Source: an uncultured Chloroflexota bacterium
GTDB lineage: Bacteria; Chloroflexota; Anaerolineae; Anaerolineales; Anaerolineaceae
Assembly (NCBI GenBank): GCA_902795255.1
Contig: CADBKS010000081.1
Location: 1-11,768 of the forward strand
Direction of reading: 5' to 3'
Length of the DNA: 11,768 bases
Shown here: one piece after another, positions 6,635 to 11,768 of the stretch
How the letters are laid out: every line of letters starts with the position of its first letter
Position numbering within the stretch: position 1 is the stretch's first letter
Position numbers and translations under genes: made by a program
The notes under the pieces: model-generated
The model's database searches: none
What the model was told of the DNA's origin: nothing
What the model saw: only the letters and a program-made list of their open reading frames with translations

Positions 6635-6638
6635 ATGC

Positions 6639-7922
6639 TCAGAAGACCTGTGCGCATCCGACGGGGCGGATCGACATCTGGGTACAGGCACCCGGGAAGA
6701 GCTGGGCTTCGACCGCGGTCTTGAAGTCTGCCGTCATATCACGGGGAACAAACGCCAGGATCGTACCGGCAAAGCCGCCGCCGTGGACACGGACAGCACC
6801 GCGTCCGTTCAGTACGTGCTCCGCGAGCGCGAGTGCGTAGGCAACGTCCTGATGCTCGGTCTGTCCGCTGATGATCACGTTCTGCAGGTGGATGAAAGAC
6901 GAATGCGCGGAAGCCTTGATCAGCTCCAGAAAGGCGTTCAGGTCGCTCTTCTCAAGTGTCGCGGCCTGTTCGACAGCCCGCTGATTTTCCTCGAAGAAGT
7001 GGATCGCCCGCAGTACGGCGCGGTCGCCAACCTTTTTCCGGACCTGCCCGATGGCGGACCAGAATTCTTTTTCATCGACTTCCCGCAGCACCTCTTTGCC
7101 GAAGAAAGCCGCAGCTTTGCGCATTTCGATGGGAATGCCCGCATAAACGGAGGAAAGATCCGCGTGTGCGCTGCCGGTGTCGATCACGAAGATCGCGTAT
7201 TCGGCTGCCAGTTTTTCCGGCGAGATCGCGCGGATGACCGGCGCGGACGGGTCTTTGAAGTCGATCGCCGTGAACCCGCCGACCGCGGAGGCTGTCTGGT
7301 CCATCAGACCGCTGGGCTTGCCGAAATAGTGCTGTTCGGCATACTGGCCGATTTTTGCCAGGGTGACCGGGGAATGGCTGCCTTCACAGAAAAGCCCGTT
7401 CAGCACTTCGCCGATGAGCACCTCAAAGGCTGCGGAGGAGGAGATGCCGGAGCCGCCCGGTACGTCGGAAATGATGCAGACATCAAACCCGCGGATCGGG
7501 AAGCCGGCCTTCCGGATCTCTGCCGCGACCCCGCGTACCAGCGAGGCAGTGGTTTCCTTTTCGTCCGCGTGCGGTTCCAGATCATCCAGACCGATCTGCA
7601 GGCCGCCGTAACCGACGGAAAAGACCCGGATCGTTTCGAGTTCGTTCAGGGCTGCTGCCGCGATCATGTCCCGGTCAATGGCCGCAGCAAGGACGTTGCC
7701 GTGCTGGTGGTCGGTATGGTTCCCGCCGACCTCAATGCGCCCCGGAGCGCTGAAAAGGTGGATGGCTTCCGGTTCGGGAAAGTGTTCCCGGAAAGCGCTG
7801 AGCAGTGCGGCGATCCGGCCCTGATATTTTTCGGGATCGGAATCGTAGGACGGGTAAAGCTTGCGGAGGATCGTGTCATATTCCCCCTGACGGACTGCCT
7901 GCAAGGCCTGTTCGATATTCAT
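6639..7922 (-). CDS. Galactokinase-like GHMP kinase
   Basis: This 427-residue GHMP-fold kinase would phosphorylate galactose at C1 with ATP if it is a true galactokinase (Leloir pathway, cytosol). The sugar-binding signature is GRIEVGGNHTDHQHG (61-75), a variant of GRVNLIGEHTDY. The ATP loop is PGGSGISSSAA (155-165). Asp208 in GLMDQ is the expected catalytic base. The third motif, VHGGGFAG, is at 379-386. The first 50 residues form an extra helical extension. The GGNHTDHQ variant, as far as I know, is common in Bacillota proteins annotated as galactokinase, but the substrate is not proven. No galT or galE is nearby; its neighbours are a glycosyltransferase and cobamide genes. Start support: CAGGAG (7930-7935) lies 7 nt before the ATG and overlaps the stop of the upstream gene. 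Confidence 0.85.
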   Translation of the reverse strand: MNIEQALQAVRQGEYDTILRKLYPSYDSDPEKYQGRIAALLSAFREHFPEPEAIHLFSAPGRIEVGGNHTDHQHGNVLAAAIDRDMIAAAALNELETIRVFSVGYGGLQIGLDDLEPHADEKETTASLVRGVAAEIRKAGFPIRGFDVCIISDVPGGSGISSSAAFEVLIGEVLNGLFCEGSHSPVTLAKIGQYAEQHYFGKPSGLMDQTASAVGGFTAIDFKDPSAPVIRAISPEKLAAEYAIFVIDTGSAHADLSSVYAGIPIEMRKAAAFFGKEVLREVDEKEFWSAIGQVRKKVGDRAVLRAIHFFEENQRAVEQAATLEKSDLNAFLELIKASAHSSFIHLQNVIISGQTEHQDVAYALALAEHVLNGRGAVRVHGGGFAGTILAFVPRDMTADFKTAVEAQLFPGACTQMSIRPVGCAQVF

Positions 7923-7926
7923 GGTG

Positions 7927-10449
7927 TTACTCCTGTGTATCTGCGGTCAGCACGGTCGGAGCCGCGGCTGCCGTTTCTCCCGGAATGATGACGGCGTCTG
8001 CCCTGAAAAAGCCCCTCTCATCATCCTGTCCGATCACGTAAACATCGGCGGCGTTCGGGATGAAACCGGGGGAGCTTTTGAGCGGGAGGATCACGTCATG
8101 ATTCTCTTCGTTCAGCAAAACAAATCCGAGCCGTGAAAAGTCACGGATCCGGTAAGCGATCCAGGGATGTCCGCTGGCAAGTCCCCGGTCAGCATAAAAG
8201 AAGCGCGGGTAAATGACGCGCCCGTTCAGGACCGTCTTCCCTTCCGTATTCAGCAGCCCGTCAAGGATCTCACGGGTCTTCTGAGCGGCCGGGAGCGCTT
8301 CGATCTCCCGGATATTTTCTTCGGTACTTTTTACAAAGATCTGCTGCGGGATGACTTCGCCGCACAAGGCCGGGGCGCAGCCCAGCACCAGAAAAACGAG
8401 CAGAATGCCGGAGATGGCAGCGGGGCGCAGCGGCTGTTTTCCGGGATCCGATGCCGGAACGGTCAGCACCTGTTCAGGCTTTCCGGCCAGTGCTTCGGAT
8501 ACCTGCCAGCCGGCTTCCGCGAGGCCAAGGGCGAAGTAGAAATAATAGTGCCAGTCCGCAGGGAGTGCGAACCGCCATCCGGAGTAGCGGGCAGCGGAGG
8601 TCACCCCGAGGTACAGGGAGCACATAAAGAACGGCAGCAGCCCGGCCCAGCCGGCGCGTTTCCATGCCGCGCTCATGCCGAGCGTGATCACGATCAGGAA
8701 CAAAATCAGGACCACCGCGTTTTCGGTCTTCAGCAGACGCCCTTCCACGTCATGGAAATCGGTATTGGTCACGTCATGGATGGTGAGTGTCGGATCGGTA
8801 CCGAAAGGCAGTGCGGTGAGTGCGTAGATCTGGTTGGCGAAGAAGTGAGAGGCAGTGAAGCCGATCACATAACCCGGTTTTTCCAGAAAGAAATCGATCA
8901 TATGCTGTTTGTTCCGGGCCGCGTACTCGGCGTCCGTTTCTCCGGGGTTCCGCGAGACGACATTATTGACGTCATCGGACCAGCGCCGTGCCAGTTCCGT
9001 GCTGTGTACGCCGGGTTCGTCCAGAATGAAATCACCGGTCAGGATTTTTGAGCGGATGAACCACGGGGCGATCACGAAAAGCGCCGCCAGGCAGAAACCC
9101 AGCGCGGGGAGGATCCGTTTTTTGAAAGGCAGCCCCCTGCTGATCAGGAAGAAGAGCGCGGGGAAGGGGATGAGCGCGATGAACTGGGAACGGACCGTCA
9201 CGCACAGGCCCATCAGACAGCCCGCCAGCAGCATGCGCCATACGGAGCGCGGCCTGCGGAACCAGCTGACGGAGGCACTGACGGCCGCGATCAGGCAGAG
9301 CATTGCGGGCAGGTCGGAGAGCCACATCTTGGCGCTCGATACCATAAAGTGCGGTGCCAGCAGGATCGTGTTGTATTCCCGCATGGCTGCCAGGACGGCG
9401 GCAAGGATGCCCGCTCCGTGGGAATGGAGGCGCCTTCCGAGCAGATACAGACAGGCCGGGATCAGCGCCAGGGTGACCGTGACGCAGTCGATAGTCTTTA
9501 GAATATCCCGGCTGGTGATGTGTTCGAAAAATGCGATCACTACGATCAGGAACTGGCGGTAGGCGATCGTTGTTTTGAAGCCCAGCCCGGCCAGGATGCT
9601 TTCCGCCCACAGCCCAAAGTTGGCCGCGTCGGATGCCGGATAGGGCAGCATGTTCGGTTCGGTGATCTCCATGAAGTAGCTGTGATCCAGCACCTCCATG
9701 GTCGGGATCGTGACCCACAGCAGCGCGGTGCCGATCCATATGGCGAAAAAGAGGATCACGGTCGCGGCGGTGCGGTGACGGTATGCGTGAATTGTTTTCA
9801 GCAGCAGGGAAAGTGCCAGGGCTGCCCAGATGCCGAGACCGATCTCCCAGTATTGGATAGCCATACCGGTGGGCTGCCAGTCCATCTCATCCGGGACGAT
9901 CCCGACACCGGTGAGCCGGATGAAGAGGTACAGGGCGAACGCGATGTAAAAATAGCTGAGCGCAAGCTTCCGGATGGCCGCAGGTTCGGAACCGGCACTG
10001 TGGCCGAGACTCTGCAGACGGCTGAGAAGCAGCGCGCCGCTTCCGCTTACAAAGGCGGCGTAAAGCAGCAGCGGGGAGATCCGTTCGAACCACGGGCGGA
10101 AGCTTTCATCCGTCATAAAACCGCAGACCAGCCACGCCAGGGAGAGGATCAGAAACAGAACGGTCAGAATGGTGACAGCAGCTCTGCCGCCCGCCGCCAG
10201 GCGTACCGCGGGGCAGAATTTCCCCCTGATGTTAAAAAGACCGGCCAGTCCGGCAAGGATGCCCGCCAGCAGGACGGCCATCATCAGCAGCCGGGACGCG
10301 GAGTATCCGAACAGCACACGATGGAGGGATGGCTCTCCGACGGAAGCCAGTTTGTAAAGCAGAAAACCGCCGGCCAGCGCGGTCAGCAGGAACCATTCAC
10401 GGATCAGCAGATCTGTCTTTTGCTGGAGCTTTTGTTCTTCTTCGTTCAT
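7927..10449 (-). CDS. Large multi-pass membrane glycosyltransferase, GT-C / ArnT-PMT-like
   Basis: The 840-residue protein has many hydrophobic helices over about its first 690 residues, then a soluble C-terminal domain of about 150 residues. This layout suits a GT-C glycosyltransferase, which takes a sugar from a polyprenyl-phosphate carrier and moves it to a glycan, lipid or protein on the outer face of the membrane. An acidic pair, Asp187-Glu188 (PDEMDW), follows an early helix. YPASDAANFG with Asp274 then resembles the first-loop aspartate region of PMT/ArnT-like enzymes. Donor and acceptor are unknown. The ATG at 10449 lies just before the acidic MNEEE N terminus and 7 nt after a TATAAT; an ATG 39 nt upstream has its AGGA too close for use. 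The next gene, a galactokinase homologue, starts 4 nt after the stop, hinting at a shared galactose theme. I did not find a closer family by eye. Confidence 0.65.
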   Translation of the reverse strand: MNEEEQKLQQKTDLLIREWFLLTALAGGFLLYKLASVGEPSLHRVLFGYSASRLLMMAVLLAGILAGLAGLFNIRGKFCPAVRLAAGGRAAVTILTVLFLILSLAWLVCGFMTDESFRPWFERISPLLLYAAFVSGSGALLLSRLQSLGHSAGSEPAAIRKLALSYFYIAFALYLFIRLTGVGIVPDEMDWQPTGMAIQYWEIGLGIWAALALSLLLKTIHAYRHRTAATVILFFAIWIGTALLWVTIPTMEVLDHSYFMEITEPNMLPYPASDAANFGLWAESILAGLGFKTTIAYRQFLIVVIAFFEHITSRDILKTIDCVTVTLALIPACLYLLGRRLHSHGAGILAAVLAAMREYNTILLAPHFMVSSAKMWLSDLPAMLCLIAAVSASVSWFRRPRSVWRMLLAGCLMGLCVTVRSQFIALIPFPALFFLISRGLPFKKRILPALGFCLAALFVIAPWFIRSKILTGDFILDEPGVHSTELARRWSDDVNNVVSRNPGETDAEYAARNKQHMIDFFLEKPGYVIGFTASHFFANQIYALTALPFGTDPTLTIHDVTNTDFHDVEGRLLKTENAVVLILFLIVITLGMSAAWKRAGWAGLLPFFMCSLYLGVTSAARYSGWRFALPADWHYYFYFALGLAEAGWQVSEALAGKPEQVLTVPASDPGKQPLRPAAISGILLVFLVLGCAPALCGEVIPQQIFVKSTEENIREIEALPAAQKTREILDGLLNTEGKTVLNGRVIYPRFFYADRGLASGHPWIAYRIRDFSRLGFVLLNEENHDVILPLKSSPGFIPNAADVYVIGQDDERGFFRADAVIIPGETAAAAPTVLTADTQE

Positions 10450-10456
10450 GCTGATA

Positions 10457-10498
10457 ATTATAACGGCGCGCGCCGATTTCGTGGACATATCCTGTCAA
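10457..10498 (-). promoter_or_regulatory. Candidate leaderless promoter of the glycosyltransferase-galK-cobS-cbiR-cobU operon
   Basis: TATAAT reads leftward from 10462 to 10457 and the ATG begins at 10449, exactly 7 nt after the hexamer, with no Shine-Dalgarno site between. Initiation would fall on or next to the start codon. The -35 is unclear: TTGACA (10498-10493) is 30 bp away, too far, and TGTCCA (10487-10482) is a poor match at 19 bp. A GACA-N5-TGTC inverted repeat (10484-10496) could be an activator or repressor site. No riboswitch fits in the space between this site and the upstream terminator. Confidence 0.45.
10464..10475. repeat. 12-bp GC palindrome CGGCGCGCGCCG in the operon promoter
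   Basis: A perfect self-complementary 12-mer lies directly upstream of the TATAAT of the five-gene operon, within the -35/-10 spacer. Its position suggests an operator, but alternating GC runs also occur by chance in GC-rich DNA. Confidence 0.4.
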
Positions 10499-10521
10499 AA
10501 ACCCGCCGGAATTCCGGCGGG
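10497..10521 (-). terminator. Rho-independent terminator of the surface-protein gene
   Basis: In the minus-strand direction, an 8-bp GC stem CCCGCCGG/CCGGCGGG closes an AATT loop (10521-10502) and is followed by TTTTT (10501-10497). It lies 45 bp after the stop of the repeat protein and separates that gene from the glycosyltransferase operon, which therefore needs its own promoter. Confidence 0.93.
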
Positions 10522-10566
10522 CTTCTGACTTATCGGTATTTGACTGTCACTTCAATGACGCGGCAT

Positions 10567-11768
10567 TTACGGCCGGTCGAAGGAAGGAACGTTCGGCGTG
10601 GCCTGCTGATCATCGCCGCCGAGGCGGTAGAGATCCGTGGCGTTGGAAGAGCTGCCGTCAGACGGGGCGGAGATGCCCTTTCCGACGGTTTCCGTATCGG
10701 TTTCGGATTCGGCTTCGGCTTCGTCGTCCCATTCCTGGACGGTGCCTTCCTCGGTCAGGGCGAGTTCTGCCCAGTTGATCGGTTCATCATCTTCTTCATC
10801 CACAACAGATTCGAGGGCTTCGTAATCGCCGAGATCGAAGTCTTCAAGCTCGATCAGATCCGGATCTGTCATCTCAGAGAAATCCGCACTTTTCTGTTCT
10901 AATACAGGGTTCAGGATTGAAGATGCTTCTTCCCATAAAAGATCTTCATCTGTGGGATAATCGAGCAGAATATCTGACAACTCTTCTGCGTACACGGATT
11001 CTTCTGTATTATCACTGAACGCATAATAGGCATCATTTTCCAGATTTTTCGGGCTCAGCATGTTCGTTGAAATAACACCAGGTGAATATACCTTTTTGTT
11101 ATTTACAACTTTATATTGTGTTACATAGAAGATGTAATTATGGTTTTTGATATTGACGCTGAGTGTTTTGCTGCAGGATGATGATGTGCTTTCGCAGAGA
11201 AGTGCGAATTTGCTGCTATCCTGTTTGTACAGTACGGAAATACCCTTGGCGTTGCTGTCTTTAGTAGCAGATACATTGAACTTATTGCCCGTTGATGTAA
11301 GAATAACATTTTTCGGCGCGGTAAGCCCGGATGCGGAAGCGTTGTTTGTGATGACGGTTCCCTGCCCGTAGAATCTGCTGCTTCCGCGGATCCTGTACTT
11401 GACAACGTAGAATTCATATCCGCTGCTTTTCTTCAATCCGCTGATTTTACATGAAAACTTGTTTTGAGCAGATTCGCATCCGTTGACCAGTGAGCCTCCG
11501 ACGGGGCGATAGAGGACCCGAATGCCATCGGCATTGCTGTCGGATGCTGCTGAAACCACAGCAGTGCTTCCGCTCCATGTGATCTTGGCGGATGAGGGTT
11601 TGCTCAAAGGAACAAAGAAAATATTCAGCACATTGGGTCCCCATAATGTGTATTTCCCGTATTCCTTGAAAGGAGTTGACATCACACGATACAGTTTCCC
11701 GTTTGTCAGGCCGGACTTTGTCCAGATGATATTCTTCCCGCTTCCTGTTTTATTTATGGAAAAGACTG
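10567..11768 (-). CDS. Surface-type protein with fibronectin-III-like repeats and an acidic tail; C-terminal part, runs off the right edge
   Basis: The frame is open without a stop to the last base of the window, so about 400 codons are only the C-terminal part of a longer protein; the GTG at 11685 is not a convincing start. Two repeats of about 94 residues are clear (11598-11341 and 11316-11062). Each has DSNA-x-GI-x-VLY, a cysteine pair (CES...C) and a strand rich in Tyr, as in fibronectin-III-like beta sandwiches. The tail of a third copy reaches the edge (SGLTNGKLYRV, about 11715). After the repeats comes a strongly acidic segment of about 115 residues (roughly 11035-10690) with around 40 Asp/Glu and only one Lys. 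A short Ser/Gly/Asp-rich end follows. No LPXTG or C-terminal hydrophobic anchor is present. Secretion is inferred from the repeats and cysteines; the N terminus is not visible. Confidence 0.75.
   Translation of the reverse strand, partial: VFSINKTGSGKNIIWTKSGLTNGKLYRVMSTPFKEYGKYTLWGPNVLNIFFVPLSKPSSAKITWSGSTAVVSAASDSNADGIRVLYRPVGGSLVNGCESAQNKFSCKISGLKKSSGYEFYVVKYRIRGSSRFYGQGTVITNNASASGLTAPKNVILTSTGNKFNVSATKDSNAKGISVLYKQDSSKFALLCESTSSSCSKTLSVNIKNHNYIFYVTQYKVVNNKKVYSPGVISTNMLSPKNLENDAYYAFSDNTEESVYAEELSDILLDYPTDEDLLWEEASSILNPVLEQKSADFSEMTDPDLIELEDFDLGDYEALESVVDEEDDEPINWAELALTEEGTVQEWDDEAEAESETDTETVGKGISAPSDGSSSNATDLYRLGGDDQQATPNVPSFDRP
11062..11598 (-). repeat. Tandem fibronectin-III-like repeats within the surface protein
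   Basis: Two protein repeats with a 94-residue offset: DSNADGIRVLY lines up with DSNAKGISVLY, GCES with LCES, and YEFYVVKYRI with YIFYVTQYKV. They are diverged at the DNA level. This coding region is lower in GC than the five-gene operon beside it. Confidence 0.7.

Noticed and set aside
6639..7922. PduX-type L-threonine kinase as the identity of the GHMP kinase, given the cobamide neighbours
   Set aside because: The protein is too long for PduX and carries the galactokinase signature around residues 61-75 and GLMDQ.
6783..7988. Plus-strand open frame of 401 codons opposite the galactokinase homologue
   Set aside because: Antisense to a gene with all three GHMP motifs; the long open frame comes from GC-rich third positions.
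10502..10521. 20-bp perfect palindrome as an operator or recombination site
   Set aside because: Five T follow it in the direction of the gene that ends 45 bp before, so a terminator explains it fully.
9520..10902. Plus-strand open frame of 460 codons opposite the glycosyltransferase and the end of the surface protein
   Set aside because: It crosses a strong terminator and two minus-strand genes, is low-complexity (Gln, Gly, Arg, Asp) and has no motif.
1..11768. CRISPR arrays, insertion sequences, tRNA or rRNA genes
   Set aside because: I found no regularly spaced direct repeats, transposase motifs or conserved rRNA/tRNA segments by eye.

Overview
The window appears to be stitched from two sources. 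Bases 1 to roughly 400-480 look like Bacteroidota DNA (Prevotella/Bacteroides type). They hold a textbook Bacteroidota promoter (TTTG, 20 bp, TATCTTTG), an AT-rich leader without a Shine-Dalgarno site, and a small single-pass membrane protein gene. Everything after that is GC-richer DNA of Bacillota (Firmicutes) type, with AGGAGG ribosome binding sites, Rho-independent terminators, and alr, recJ and salvage-type cobamide genes. The boundary falls inside a cation/Ca2+ exchanger gene that keeps only its first half. The simplest reading is a chimeric metagenome contig; a real insertion is the alternative. The family within Bacillota cannot be fixed from the sequence; a gut or rumen anaerobe fits.

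Layout of the Bacillota part. On the minus strand at 411-1353, a PII-like signalling protein gene lies directly upstream of the truncated exchanger. On the plus strand at 1539-4405, alanine racemase (alr) and the single-strand exonuclease recJ form a two-gene unit that ends at a strong bidirectional hairpin (4406-4434). On the minus strand at 10449-4552, five genes are packed with 4-nt gaps or 4-nt ATGA overlaps: a GT-C-type membrane glycosyltransferase, a galactokinase-like GHMP kinase, cobS, a CbiR-like TIM-barrel protein and cobU. Upstream of this operon, behind its own terminator, is the C-terminal part of a large surface-type protein with fibronectin-III-like repeats and a strongly acidic tail. 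That gene runs off the right edge.

How the genes work together. CbiR-like, CobU and CobS make a compact cobamide remodelling module. CbiR would open the nucleotide loop of a scavenged cobamide, CobU would activate the resulting cobinamide (phosphate) to the GDP form, and CobS would attach a new lower-ligand nucleotide. CobT, CobC and corrin-ring genes are absent from the window, and there is no room for a B12 riboswitch in front of the operon. Both the alr unit and the five-gene operon have a -10 hexamer exactly 7 nt before the chosen ATG and no Shine-Dalgarno site, which suggests leaderless transcripts.
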